Positions 25,401 to 34,549 of a DNA stretch of 64,000 nucleotides are shown in pieces (the stretch's first letter is position 1; every line of letters begins with the position of its first letter). Origin of the DNA: JBCDCY01 sp039180875 (GTDB lineage Bacteria > Pseudomonadota > Alphaproteobacteria > Rhodobacterales > Rhodobacteraceae); assembly GCA_039180875.1 (NCBI GenBank), contig JBCDCY010000005.1, positions 124,001 to 188,000 of the forward strand, read 5' to 3'. The position numbers and the translations under genes were made by a program. Under the pieces are notes generated by a model that did not search any database, was not told the DNA's origin, and saw nothing but the letters and a program-made list of their open reading frames with translations.

Positions 25401-28400
25401 CTAGAAAAGCTCAACAATCTCAAATGCCGAACGCATGTCTTCTCGGCCCTTCTCGAACGAGTACATTTCGGCCATGTACGCCAACCCGTTCTCGGAGATG
25501 CGCGTCCACAGCTCGGCGTCGGTGTGCAGGGACGTCACGGCGCTCACCCACTCCTCCGGTGTCTTGGCGACAAGGCAGTCGTGGCCGCTGCGAAGGCCCG
25601 TCCCCTCCGCCGCCACCGGCGAAAGTACGGATGGAATACCGTTCGCGAGAGCTGAGAGCACCTTTCCCTTAATCCCCGCACCCGTCAGCAGAGGTGCCAC
25701 AAAGACCCGGTGCTTGTCAAAAGCCATGGCCACTTCGTCGACAAAACCGACAGGCTCAATATTGCTGGAGGCGAGCGCCTCCACCTCCCGCCCCATAGAG
25801 GAACCGTAAATGAAGAGCTTAAGGTCCTTCTGCGTACTTGCGATCAACGGCATGACTTCGCGGGAAAACCAGGCGATGCCCTCGGTGTTGGGCGGGTGCC
25901 GGAAGCTGCCGAGGAAGGCGAGCCCGGCCCGGCCGTCCGGGGCGGGGATGTCGTCCCTTGTCGCCACCACCCAGGGGCATTTCATCACCGGAACGGCGCC
26001 GCTGGTGTGGGAGTCGATCACCGCATGTTCGGTGTCGTTGTAGGAGAGCACGACGTCGGCGCTGCGGATCGCCTCGAGCTCCAGCGCCCGGGTCGCCTCG
26101 GCCGCCGCCACCCGGTCGCGGTCGCCGGCCATCAGCCCGGCGCGCAATTCGCGCAGGAAGTGCAGATCGGCGACGTTCAGGATGATCTTGGCCCGGGGCG
26201 CGACCTGCCGGATCGTCTCGATCACGTTCATGCCCACGTGGTAGCGAGTGACGTAGAAGGCATCGAACTCCGCCCCGCGCTTGGCCAGGAACTCCCGCAC
26301 CGACAGGAAGAACGGCGCGCGGATCATCTCGATGCCGGAGCGTTCGAGCTCCGCCGTGTAGCGGCCGAAATGGGCCAGGTTCTCCGGCAGAAAGGTCACC
26401 TTGAAGCCGAGGGACTGCACGAGCTTCATCTCTTCCACCGCGGCATAACTGCCGGCGTCGCGGTCGGGCCGCGGCGTGGTGTAGTCGATGAACAGGATGC
26501 GGCCGCGGATGCCGCGGTCCTTCTCCAGATCCGGCGCCGTGCCCTCGGGCGAGGCGGCGGCGAAGGCCCGCGACCAGGTGCGCTTGAACTTCGGTCGGTT
26601 CACCTCCTGATAGCGCTTGAAGCCGCTCGAGGTGTCGGAGCCGCTGGTCATCCCCTCATAGTGATAGACGATGGAGGAGGGCACGAAATAGGTGCGGTAG
26701 CCGGCGTCGCGGATCTTGAAGGCGAGGTCGGTGTCCTCGAAGTACATCGGCTCGAGATAAGTGCTGAGCCCGCCCACCTCCTCCCAGATCTCCCGCGTCG
26801 TCATCAACGCGGCGCCGGAGAGGTAGTCGGCCTGGCGCGCATAGCTGAAGCGCGGATCCCACGGGCTTTCGTTGCGGCCGTAGTTCCAGGGATTGCCGGT
26901 GCGCCAGACGATGCCGCCGGCGTCCTGCAGGCGGCCATTGGGAAAGAGCAGCTTCGCGCCGGCGAGGCCCACCCGGTCGAACCGCCCGAAGGCGTCGATC
27001 AACTCGTCGATCCAGCCCGCCGTCGGCTCCGTATCGTTGTTGAGGAGGATGATGTAGTCACCCCGCGCCTCCGCCGCTGCGGCGTTGCAGGAGCGGATGA
27101 AGCGCTGGGGCTCGACGTTGCGCACCACGCGGATGCCGCTGACGAAGCTCTCCAGCTCCGCCGTGCGGTCGGTGGAGCCGTCGTCGACCACGATGACCTC
27201 GAAGCTCGCGTCGTTGCGCGCGACCAGCAGGGCACAGAGGCAGAAGTAGGTGACCTCCACCTTGTTGTGCGCCGGGATGACGACGGAGACGTCGGGGTCC
27301 TCGACCTCCGGAAAGGCGATCGGGTTGAGGCGAACGTTGTCGTAGCCGCCCTCGAGCACGGAGAGCGCGTAGGCGATTTGGCGCGGATCGTCGCTGTCGC
27401 GGGGATCGGCGAGGTGCTTGCGCAGCGCCTCGAACCGGAAGGCCGACTGCGCGAAGATCGCGTCGGGGAAGGGCGCCGTCGTCTCCCGCTGCAGCACCTC
27501 GGTCGGCGTCATGATGCGCGGGCAAAGCACGTAGGTTTCGAGCAGCACCTGGCTGCCGGACGGATCGCGCACCGTCAGATGCGTGGGCTTGCCGGTCATC
27601 GCCGTGGCCGGCAGGCGAAGATAGCGCTCCTCCGGCCCGAGCTCGGCCACCATCGCTGGCTGGCCGTCGAGGAAGAAGGCGAACTGCCCGGGCTCCGAGG
27701 CGCGCAGGCCGATGGAGTGGCCCTGATCCGCCGTTAGCTCGACCCGGGTGGTGGCGGCGGTGAAGACCTCCACCTCGCCCTCGTCACCCGTGACGGTCAG
27801 GCGATCGCCCCCTTGCAACTCGAAACTCGGCATCCGCGCGGTGTGCCAGATCGCGCCGTTCGGAACCCGTCCGTCCAGCCGGATCGGTGAGAGCATGTGA
27901 TCGCTGGCGTTGGAGGGGGTGACCGACGGATCGGCCACGAACACGATCGGGTCGAGCGGATCGTCCGGCAATTCGCAGGAAAGGTAGTTGACCGAGAACG
28001 ACACTTTGCAGGGCGTCAGTTTCGGTGGGATCGGGATGTCGACCTCCTGATAGCCCGAGCGGAACTGGCCGCCGCGCCGGCGCGGGTCGAAGGGCACCTC
28101 GATCGTTTCGACCCCGCCGCTCTCGTAGGACTCGATGTGCAGGCGGAAGACCGCGCGGGCCCGATGGATCGCCAGGGCGGCGCGGAAGGCATAGCGATTG
28201 ACGGTGCGCGGCAGCTCGACGGAGCTGGCGCAGCGGATCTCGATCTCTTCGCTGCGGTCGAAGACCAGGATCTGGGCGGTCGTCGCGTTCTCCAGGCTCC
28301 AGGCCGCCAGCTCATTGATTTTCGGCCCGATCCGCCCGTCGTTCTCCGTCCCGGCGATGCGGGCTGTGATCGCACCCGCGCTCAGCGGCAGACGGGCCTG

Positions 28401-28577
28401 ATATTGCAGCCGTCTGTCGAGTTCGGGGCTCAGCGTCGCGGGCTCTAGCGGCAGGGGCTGATCGCCGCAATTGACGCGGATATTGCCGGCCGCGGCTTCG
28501 GGTGTCGCGAGGACGTAGAGATCGCCCTCCACCAGGACGATCTGGCCGATCGTCGAACTGTAATCTCTCGCGTTCAT
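25401..28577 (-). CDS. large two-domain glycosyltransferase (GT2 plus GT4-like)
   Basis: A 1058-residue protein. Residues 1-400 are beta-rich with no domain I know. A GT2 domain follows at about 425-670: VSVVIPAHNKVEVTYF, VVVDDGSTDRT and NNDTEPTAGWIDEL carry the nucleotide-sugar aspartates, and later YFEDTDLAFKIRDAGY the acceptor-side ED motif. From about 690 (RILFIDYTTPRPDRDAGSY) a GT4/GT1-type domain runs to the end, with GSFRHPPNTEGIAWF, FVAPLLTGAGIKGK and SVLSPVAAEGTGL. Such fusions build surface polysaccharide or O-antigen. The sulfotransferase downstream suggests a sulfated glycan. It is divergent from rnd. Confidence 0.85.
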   Translation of the reverse strand: MNARDYSSTIGQIVLVEGDLYVLATPEAAAGNIRVNCGDQPLPLEPATLSPELDRRLQYQARLPLSAGAITARIAGTENDGRIGPKINELAAWSLENATTAQILVFDRSEEIEIRCASSVELPRTVNRYAFRAALAIHRARAVFRLHIESYESGGVETIEVPFDPRRRGGQFRSGYQEVDIPIPPKLTPCKVSFSVNYLSCELPDDPLDPIVFVADPSVTPSNASDHMLSPIRLDGRVPNGAIWHTARMPSFELQGGDRLTVTGDEGEVEVFTAATTRVELTADQGHSIGLRASEPGQFAFFLDGQPAMVAELGPEERYLRLPATAMTGKPTHLTVRDPSGSQVLLETYVLCPRIMTPTEVLQRETTAPFPDAIFAQSAFRFEALRKHLADPRDSDDPRQIAYALSVLEGGYDNVRLNPIAFPEVEDPDVSVVIPAHNKVEVTYFCLCALLVARNDASFEVIVVDDGSTDRTAELESFVSGIRVVRNVEPQRFIRSCNAAAAEARGDYIILLNNDTEPTAGWIDELIDAFGRFDRVGLAGAKLLFPNGRLQDAGGIVWRTGNPWNYGRNESPWDPRFSYARQADYLSGAALMTTREIWEEVGGLSTYLEPMYFEDTDLAFKIRDAGYRTYFVPSSIVYHYEGMTSGSDTSSGFKRYQEVNRPKFKRTWSRAFAAASPEGTAPDLEKDRGIRGRILFIDYTTPRPDRDAGSYAAVEEMKLVQSLGFKVTFLPENLAHFGRYTAELERSGIEMIRAPFFLSVREFLAKRGAEFDAFYVTRYHVGMNVIETIRQVAPRAKIILNVADLHFLRELRAGLMAGDRDRVAAAEATRALELEAIRSADVVLSYNDTEHAVIDSHTSGAVPVMKCPWVVATRDDIPAPDGRAGLAFLGSFRHPPNTEGIAWFSREVMPLIASTQKDLKLFIYGSSMGREVEALASSNIEPVGFVDEVAMAFDKHRVFVAPLLTGAGIKGKVLSALANGIPSVLSPVAAEGTGLRSGHDCLVAKTPEEWVSAVTSLHTDAELWTRISENGLAYMAEMYSFEKGREDMRSAFEIVELF

Positions 28578-28914
28578 GGCGCCACTTAAGATGGTTTAAG
28601 CTGTGCTGGAGGCCAGACCCTCCAAAAGACAAACAACTGTGGGGACCGCCGGACCGGGTCGTCGCCGATGCGCGATCAGCCCCAAAGTCGCCCGCGCGTG
28701 GCGGACGGTTAGCGTGAATGGCGCGGACCTGTCCAGGCCCAACCGCCGCGCGGCAGGGCGGGTCGGCGGATATCCTGCACCCCTGGCGGGCCTGCCCGCG
28801 CCTCGCTTGCCATATCGGGGCGTGCGGCCTATCACCCGTCGGATCGCACCGGCACGGCAGATGCCGGGTGACGCAGGCAGGGACGCAGATCTTGGCAGGA
28901 ACGACTGGGGCGAC
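28578..28914. other. 337-base divergent intergenic region, no gene seen
   Basis: It separates the glycosyltransferase (minus) and rnd (plus). A plus-strand frame is open through part of it in phase with rnd, but the translated residues are arginine- and proline-rich and unlike RNase D. It must hold promoters for both sides. I see no clear hairpin with a T-run and no structured RNA. Confidence 0.5.
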
Positions 28915-29526
28915 GTGGCAAATCACCTCTATGAACGCGATCTGCCCGATGGGCTGACCCTCGGCCCGATCGTCGCGATCGATTGTGAGACCATGGGCCT
29001 GATCCCGGCCCGCGATCGGCTTTGCCTGGTGCAGCTTTCGGCGGGGGATGGCGACGCCCATCTGGTGCAGATCAAGCGCGATCAGGAGGAGGCGCCGAAC
29101 CTCACCGCCCTGCTCGGCGATCCCAACGTCCTGAAGCTCTTTCATTTCGGGCGCTTCGACATCGCCGTGCTGCTGCACCGCTTCGGCGTGCTGACCACGC
29201 CGGTCTACTGCACCAAGATCGCCTCCAAACTGGTGCGCACCTACACCGACCGGCATGGTCTCAAGAACCTGGTGCAGGAGATGCTGGACCTCGACATCTC
29301 GAAGCAGCAGCAGAGCTCCGACTGGGGAGCGGAGCGGCTGAGTTCCGCTCAGATCGACTATGCCGCGACGGATGTGCTCTACTTGCACCGTTTAAAGACG
29401 GTACTCGATGCCCGCCTGGCGCGGGAGGAGCGGGTGGATCTGGCCCAATCCTGCTTCGAGTTCCTGCCCTATCGGGCGGCGCTCGATCTGGCGGGCTGGC
29501 CCGAGACCGATATTTTCGCGCACTAG
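28915..29526 (+). CDS. rnd: ribonuclease D-like 3'-5' exonuclease (short form)
   Basis: The 203-residue protein probably starts at GTG 28915 (residues ANHLYERDLPDG), giving the short alphaproteobacterial form that has only the DEDD exonuclease domain and no HRDC domains. Catalytic residues are in IVAIDCETMGL (Exo I: D and E), FHFGRFDIAVLL (Exo II) and SSAQIDYAATDVLYLHRL (Exo III, Y-x-x-x-D). It trims 3' ends of tRNA and other RNAs. Start choice is uncertain because the frame is open upstream and the ribosome-binding site is weak. kdsD follows after 13 bases. Confidence 0.85.
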   Translation: MANHLYERDLPDGLTLGPIVAIDCETMGLIPARDRLCLVQLSAGDGDAHLVQIKRDQEEAPNLTALLGDPNVLKLFHFGRFDIAVLLHRFGVLTTPVYCTKIASKLVRTYTDRHGLKNLVQEMLDLDISKQQQSSDWGAERLSSAQIDYAATDVLYLHRLKTVLDARLAREERVDLAQSCFEFLPYRAALDLAGWPETDIFAH

Positions 29527-29539
29527 ACGGCGAGGGAGC

Positions 29540-30526
29540 ATGACGCGGCCACAGCCAGTATCAGATCGTGCCGACGCCCTGATCGCGGCGGGCCGGGCCG
29601 TGCTGAGGACCGAGGCCGAGGCGCTGCTGCAGCTCGTCGAGCGGCTGGACCACAGCTTCGTCCAGGCGGTGGAGCTGATGCTGGCCGCCACCGGGCGTAT
29701 CGTGGTGAGCGGCATGGGCAAGTCCGGCCATGTCGGGCGCAAGATCGCGGCGACCCTGGCCTCCACCGGCACGCCGGCCCAATTCGTCCATCCGGCCGAG
29801 GCGAGCCACGGCGATCTCGGCATGGTGACGGTCGACGATGTGGTGCTGCTGCTCTCGAACTCGGGCGAGACGCCGGAGCTTGCCCATATCATCGCCCACA
29901 CGCGGCGCTTCGGCATCCCATTGATCGGCGTCGCCTCCCGCCGCGACAGCACGATGATGCGCCAGGCCGATATCGCGCTGGCCCTGCCCGCGGCGGCGGA
30001 GGCCTGTCCGAACGGCCTCGCCCCCACCACCTCGACGACGCTCACGCTGGCCCTCGGCGATGCCCTCGCCGTTGCGCTGATGCAGGAGCGGGAGTTCACG
30101 CCGGAGCATTTCCGCCTGTTCCATCCTGGCGGCAATCTCGGCGCCCGGCTGATCAGCGTGCGCGATCTGATGCACACCGGCGACGAGATGCCACTCACCG
30201 GTCCGGCGACGCCGATGTCGGACGTGCTGATCACCATGACGCAAAAGGGCCTCGGCGTTTGCGGCGTGCAGGACGGTGACGGCCGATTGATCGGCATCAT
30301 CACCGACGGCGACCTGCGGCGGAAGATGGACGGCCTGCTGACCCTGACGGCGGGCGAGGTGATGACGGCGGGGCCCCAGACCGTGCCGCCGGATCTGCTG
30401 GCGGTGGAGGCGTTGGCGACGCTGAACACCCGGGCGATCACTGCGCTTTTCGTGCTGGAGGGGGAGCGGCCGGTCGGCGTGCTGCACATCCACGATTGCC
30501 TGCGTGCCGGGCTCGATGCGGGCTGA
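29540..30526 (+). CDS. kdsD: arabinose-5-phosphate isomerase (KpsF/GutQ family)
   Basis: The enzyme converts ribulose 5-phosphate to arabinose 5-phosphate, the first step to Kdo for lipopolysaccharide. ATG 29540 has GAGGGAG just upstream and gives 328 residues. An SIS domain comes first (SGMGKSGHVGRKIAATLAS and PAEASHGDLGM, where active-site residues lie), then FHPGGNLGARL, then two CBS domains ending with VLHIHDCLRAG. Length and order are normal. It heads the lpt genes, as in many alphaproteobacteria. Confidence 0.93.
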   Translation: MTRPQPVSDRADALIAAGRAVLRTEAEALLQLVERLDHSFVQAVELMLAATGRIVVSGMGKSGHVGRKIAATLASTGTPAQFVHPAEASHGDLGMVTVDDVVLLLSNSGETPELAHIIAHTRRFGIPLIGVASRRDSTMMRQADIALALPAAAEACPNGLAPTTSTTLTLALGDALAVALMQEREFTPEHFRLFHPGGNLGARLISVRDLMHTGDEMPLTGPATPMSDVLITMTQKGLGVCGVQDGDGRLIGIITDGDLRRKMDGLLTLTAGEVMTAGPQTVPPDLLAVEALATLNTRAITALFVLEGERPVGVLHIHDCLRAGLDAG

Positions 30527-30530
30527 CGCG

Positions 30531-31196
30531 ATGATCCCGGCCCGCGGCCCCGGTCTCTACACCCGGCTGGTGCGCTGGTTGCGGATCGTGCTGCCGCTGG
30601 TGGCGCTGGGGCTCCTGAGCACGCTTTTCCTGTTCGAGCGCGATGACGAGATCACCGGCGGCCTGGTGTTCTCCAACGCCGATATCGCCGCCCTCGGCGC
30701 CGGCATGCGTCTGACGGCACCGCGCTTTTCCGGCGCGACCGAGGCAGGGGAGCCGGTGCTGATCACCGCCGACTGGGCCCTGCCCGATGGGCCCAATCCA
30801 AGGGAGATCACCCTCGCCAACGTCCTGGCCGAGGTGCAGATGGCCGACGGCCGCACCGCCACCTTGCGCTCCAACCGGGCGCTGCTGATGACGCGGGAGC
30901 AGACGCTGACGCTCTTCGACAACATCCGCCTCACGACCTCGGACGGCTACCGGGTGGTGACGGACCGGGCCACCGCATTGATCGCCGAGCGGGTGCTGAC
31001 CGTCTCCTCCCCCCTGGTGGCGCAGGGCCCGCTGGGAGAGATCTCGGCCCAGCGCCTGCGCTTCGAGCGGGCGATCGAAGGGGCGGAGGGCGAGGCCGGT
31101 CGCGGCGATATGATTTGGTTCGAGGGTCGCGTTCGCGTACTCTACACCCCAGCGGCCGGCACGGCTTCGGTGGGTGAAGCGGGGGACGAGGAATGA
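30531..31196 (+). CDS. lptC: LPS export protein LptC
   Basis: The 221-residue product (from ATG 30531; ATG 30516 would overlap kdsD) has a basic start, one membrane helix (LRIVLPLVALGLLSTLFLF) and a periplasmic beta-jellyroll part with LTAPRFSGATEAGEPVLITA and MLTREQ-like strands, the layout of alphaproteobacterial LptC/YrbK. It links the LptBFG transporter in the inner membrane to LptA. Sequence conservation in this family is low; the assignment rests on topology and on position between kdsD and lptA. Its stop overlaps the lptA start as ATGA. Confidence 0.85.
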   Translation: MIPARGPGLYTRLVRWLRIVLPLVALGLLSTLFLFERDDEITGGLVFSNADIAALGAGMRLTAPRFSGATEAGEPVLITADWALPDGPNPREITLANVLAEVQMADGRTATLRSNRALLMTREQTLTLFDNIRLTTSDGYRVVTDRATALIAERVLTVSSPLVAQGPLGEISAQRLRFERAIEGAEGEAGRGDMIWFEGRVRVLYTPAAGTASVGEAGDEE

Positions 31197-31711
31197 GGAT
31201 GCGGCGTGCCCCGATCGGCTGGGCTATGGGTGCCGTGCTCGCCCTCGCAGCCCCAGTGGCGGCCCAGACCAACACCCCCTTCGGCTCTTTCGAGCACGAC
31301 AGCAGCCAGCCCATCGAGGTGACGGCCAACGCCCTTGCCGTCAATCAGACCGACCAGACCGCCACCTTTTCCGGCAACGTCGTCGCGGGTCAGGGCACCC
31401 TGCGCCTGACGGCGGATGAGGTGCTGATCGAATATTCGGCCGAGGGCGGGTCGGAGACCGGAGCGATCCGGCGCCTGATGGCCGACGGCAACGTCTTCCT
31501 CTCCAACGGTTCGGAGCAAAGCCGCGGCGACCGCGCCGAATACGACGTGGCCCGCGGCGCGATCTTCATGGAAGGCAACGTGATCCTCACCCAGGGGCAG
31601 AACGCCCTCTCCTGCGACCGCTTGGATATCGACCTGAACGCCGGTACCGGCAATTGCACCGGCCGGGTCGAGACCATCTTCGTGCCGACCGCGGGGGCCG
31701 AGGACAACTGA
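31193..31711 (+). CDS. lptA: LPS transport periplasmic protein LptA
   Basis: A 172-residue protein with a signal peptide ending LALAAPVAAQ. The mature part has the OstA/LptA beta-jellyroll pattern: PIEVTANALAVNQTDQTATF, SGNVVAGQGTLRLTADEVLIE and a repeat of the same form in MEGNVILTQGQNALSCDRLDI. It bridges the periplasm and passes lipopolysaccharide to LptD. The start is ATG 31193 or 31199. lptB follows after 11 bases. Confidence 0.92.
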   Translation: MRMRRAPIGWAMGAVLALAAPVAAQTNTPFGSFEHDSSQPIEVTANALAVNQTDQTATFSGNVVAGQGTLRLTADEVLIEYSAEGGSETGAIRRLMADGNVFLSNGSEQSRGDRAEYDVARGAIFMEGNVILTQGQNALSCDRLDIDLNAGTGNCTGRVETIFVPTAGAEDN

Positions 31712-31722
31712 GGGAGGCAGCC

Positions 31723-32478
31723 ATGGCGCAACCTCATCTCCACGTCACCCAGGGCTCGCAAGGGCTTGTCGTCACCGGCTTGCGCAAGAACTACCGCCGG
31801 CGCCCGGTGCTGCGCGACGTCTCCCTGACCGTGCAGCGGGGGGAGGTCGTGGGCCTGCTCGGGCCCAACGGCGCGGGTAAGACCACTTGCTTTTACGCCG
31901 TCACCGGCCTGCTGATCCCGGAGGCCGGGACGATCACCATCGACGGCCAGGACGCCACCATGCTGCCGATGTATCGCCGGGCCAAGATGGGCCTCGGCTA
32001 TCTGCCGCAGGAGGCCTCGATCTTTCGCGGTCTGTCGGTGGAGGACAACATCCGGGCGGTGCTGGAGCTCACGATCTCGGACCGGGCGCGGCGGGCGCGG
32101 GAGCTCGAATCGCTGCTGGCCGAGTTCTCCATCACCCATCTGCGGCGGGCGGCGGCCGTCTCCCTTTCGGGCGGAGAGCGGCGGCGGGTGGAGATCGCGC
32201 GCTGCCTCGCCGGCATGCCGAACTACGTGCTGCTCGACGAGCCCTTCGCCGGCGTCGATCCCATCGCGGTGGGGGAGATCCGGGCCCTGGTCAGCCACCT
32301 CAAGGACCGCGGCATCGGCGTGCTGATCACCGACCACAACGTGCGCGAGACGCTGGAGATCATCGACCGCGCCTACATCCTGCACGACGGCAGCGTGTTG
32401 ATGAGCGGCAAGCCGGGGGAGGTGGTGGCCGACGCCAATGTGCGCCGCGTCTACCTTGGCGACGGCTTCCGGATCTAG
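31723..32478 (+). CDS. lptB: LPS export ABC transporter ATP-binding protein LptB
   Basis: The 251-residue ATPase starts at ATG 31723 with GGGAGGCAG before it. It has Walker A in GLLGPNGAGKTTCFYAVTG, a Q-loop in LGYLPQEASIF, the signature AAVSLSGGERRRVEIARCLA and Walker B in YVLLDEPFAGVDPIA, and an H-loop in VLITDHNVRETL. The sequence closely matches LptB, which drives LptFGC. In many proteobacteria rpoN comes next; here the next gene is hpf, 213 bases on. Confidence 0.95.
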   Translation: MAQPHLHVTQGSQGLVVTGLRKNYRRRPVLRDVSLTVQRGEVVGLLGPNGAGKTTCFYAVTGLLIPEAGTITIDGQDATMLPMYRRAKMGLGYLPQEASIFRGLSVEDNIRAVLELTISDRARRARELESLLAEFSITHLRRAAAVSLSGGERRRVEIARCLAGMPNYVLLDEPFAGVDPIAVGEIRALVSHLKDRGIGVLITDHNVRETLEIIDRAYILHDGSVLMSGKPGEVVADANVRRVYLGDGFRI

Positions 32479-32691
32479 GGCTACCCGCCCGCGCCGCGGC
32501 GCTGTTGCGCCCCGCTCCGGCCCGAAATATCCTTTGTCTCATGCGGCCTTTGCTATCCGTCGACACCCACCGACGTCGCCGATTTGCCTCGGTTGACAGC
32601 GCCGGGGCCGGCCCCTAGGTTCCGCCCCGCGACGCGCGGTGGTGGGGCGTTCGGACGAAGTGGCAAGCTGCCAGACTTGGCGAGGCACACC

Positions 32692-33285
32692 ATGCGCATC
32701 ACGGTAACCGGCAAGCAGATCGACATCGGCGACGCCCTGCGCAGCCATGTCGAGACGGAGGTCGGAGTGCTTGCGGAAAAGTATTCCGGCCGCCCGGTGG
32801 AGACCATCGTGACCTTTTCGCGAGACGGCCATGAACATGTCTGCGACGCGGCCGTGCATCTCTCGACCGGGCTGCACGTGCAGGCCCATGGCCGGGCGTC
32901 GGAGATCTACGCCAGCGCCAATGCCGCCTTCGCCCGCATGGAAAAGCAACTGCGCCGCTACAAGCGCAGACTGAAGGACCACCACCGCAGCCGGACCGAG
33001 CCGATCCCCGCGGATCTCGCGTCGAGCTACGTTCTCGAAGGGTCGGCCGGAGATGGCGAGGCGGACGAACCCGCCAGCCTGCAGCCCGTGATCGTGGCCG
33101 AGACCAAGACGTCGATCAAAACGCTCTCGGTCGGCGAGGCGGTGATGCAGATGGAGCTTGCCGGCTCACCGGTGCTGGTCTTCCGCAACTCGGGCCATGG
33201 CGGCGTAAACGTCGTCTATACCCGCGATGATGGAAATATCGGCTGGATCGATCCGCCGGCTGACCAAAGCGCTGGTCATCCCTAA
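32692..33285 (+). CDS. hpf: long-form ribosome hibernation promoting factor
   Basis: The 197-residue protein starts MRITVTGKQIDIGDALRSHV at ATG 32692, preceded by GAGG. Residues 1-100 form the S30AE domain that blocks the decoding site. A basic linker (YKRRLKDHHRSRT) leads to the C-terminal dimerisation domain (KTLSVGEAVMQMELAGSPVLVF, then GGVNVVYTRDDGNIGWI). Long HPF pairs 70S ribosomes into 100S in stationary phase. The 213-base gap upstream suggests its own promoter. Confidence 0.93.
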   Translation: MRITVTGKQIDIGDALRSHVETEVGVLAEKYSGRPVETIVTFSRDGHEHVCDAAVHLSTGLHVQAHGRASEIYASANAAFARMEKQLRRYKRRLKDHHRSRTEPIPADLASSYVLEGSAGDGEADEPASLQPVIVAETKTSIKTLSVGEAVMQMELAGSPVLVFRNSGHGGVNVVYTRDDGNIGWIDPPADQSAGHP

Positions 33286-33297
33286 CGTAACATGCCC

Positions 33298-33332
33298 GGA
33301 CCAAGGCCCGCGAGGGGGGCGGGTTCTGGTCC
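33298..33332 (+). other. intercistronic hairpin between hpf and ptsN
   Basis: GGACCA pairs with TGGTCC, and GCCCGC can pair with GCGGGT inside it. There is no T-run after it, so it more likely tunes read-through or RNA stability in the hpf-ptsN transcript than ends it. Confidence 0.45.
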
Positions 33333-33347
33333 CTTGGGAGGCTCAGA

Positions 33348-33812
33348 ATGGAGCTGTCGTCGTTGTTGTCGCCAGAGGGGGTCCGTGCAGGGCTCAAGAC
33401 GACGAGCAAGAAAAGACTGCTGCAGGACGTCGCGGGCCTGGCCCACGGCACGCTTGGGCTGGCCGAAGACGCCGTCTTTGACGCGCTCCAGGCGCGGGAG
33501 CAGCTCGGCCCCACCGGCATGGGCCGCGGCGTCGCCGTGCCCCATGCCCGCCTGGCCGGGCTGGAGCGGATGCACGGTCTGTTTCTGAGGCTCGACAAGG
33601 CCGTGGCCTTCGGCGCCGTGGATGGCCAGCCGGTCGATTTGGTCTTCGCGCTCTTGGCGCCCGACAGCGCCTCGGCCGAGCATCTGAAGGCGCTCGCCCG
33701 GGTTTCCCGCACCCTGCGCGACGAGAGGATCTGCGCCAAACTGCGCTCGACCGAGGATCCGGCCGCGCTCTACGCCATCCTGACGGAGCCCACCGCCTCC
33801 GAAGCTGCCTAA
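33348..33812 (+). CDS. ptsN: PTS IIA-like nitrogen-regulatory protein
   Basis: A 154-residue EIIA-Ntr protein, ATG 33348 preceded by GGGAGG. The phosphorylated histidine is in GMGRGVAVPHARLAGLE (near residue 66), followed by VDLVFALLAPDSASAEHLKALA, the typical second half. It takes phosphate from NPr in the nitrogen PTS and regulates potassium transport and other targets. It ends with a 4-base overlap on the convergent cobK. Even without rpoN beside it, the hpf-ptsN order is kept. Confidence 0.95.
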   Translation: MELSSLLSPEGVRAGLKTTSKKRLLQDVAGLAHGTLGLAEDAVFDALQAREQLGPTGMGRGVAVPHARLAGLERMHGLFLRLDKAVAFGAVDGQPVDLVFALLAPDSASAEHLKALARVSRTLRDERICAKLRSTEDPAALYAILTEPTASEAA

Positions 33813-34549
33813 GGCAAGACCTCTGCGAGCCAGGTTTGGGCGTCGGCCACAGTCTTCACAGTGTTCGCTGGCGGCAGCGCGGGGCGGATGAGGATGACAG
33901 TCGTCAGGCCGAGCCGGGCGGCGGCGTCGATCTTGGCGCGGGTCGCGTCTCCACCGGCATTTCGGGTCACCAGGTGGCTGATGCGGTGGGCGCGCATCAG
34001 CTCCTCCTCCTCAGCGCTGACCAGCGGCAGGCGGGCAGGGATTGCCACGCCTTGGGGTAGGGGAAAGTCCCCGCCCGGTGGCGAGATCGCGCGGAGCAGC
34101 CACCAGACGTCTGCGCGCGCCGCGAACGGCCCGAGGTCCCGCGCCCCGGTCGACAGCAGGGCCCGGGCTCCGGATGGGACCGCCGCTGCCGCCGCCTCGA
34201 GATTCGCGACTTCGTGCCAGATCGCATTGGCCGGCCTGATCCAGGGCGGTCGCTCAAGGCGGAGGAGCGGCAGACCGGCGCGCGCCGCCGCCTCCACCGC
34301 ATTGGCGGAGATCCGGGCGGCATAGGGATGGGTCGCGTCGACGATCGCCGCGATCCGCTCTCTCCGCAGCCATTCCGCCAACCCCGCGGCCCCGCCGAAG
34401 CCGCCGGTCCGGGTCTCGACCGGCAAGGCGGCGGGCGCGTCCGTTGCGCCCGCGAGCGCTGCGATCACCTCCCACGCGGGATGGTTCGCAAGGGCGGTGC
34501 ATAAGGCCCGGGCCTCCGCTGTCCCTGCCAGGACCAGGAGGCGCCTCAC
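33809..34549 (-). CDS. cobK: precorrin-6A (cobalt-precorrin-6A) reductase
   Basis: The 246-residue enzyme reduces the macrocycle of precorrin-6A with NADPH. It opens with LLVLAGTAEARALCTALA, the family's first block. ATHPYAARISANAVEAA and HLVTRNAGGDATRAKIDAA are the conserved middle and last motifs of CobK/CbiJ. Its start overlaps the cbiD stop by 4 bases, so the pair forms a two-gene transcript. Confidence 0.93.
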   Translation of the reverse strand: MRRLLVLAGTAEARALCTALANHPAWEVIAALAGATDAPAALPVETRTGGFGGAAGLAEWLRRERIAAIVDATHPYAARISANAVEAAARAGLPLLRLERPPWIRPANAIWHEVANLEAAAAAVPSGARALLSTGARDLGPFAARADVWWLLRAISPPGGDFPLPQGVAIPARLPLVSAEEEELMRAHRISHLVTRNAGGDATRAKIDAAARLGLTTVILIRPALPPANTVKTVADAQTWLAEVLP

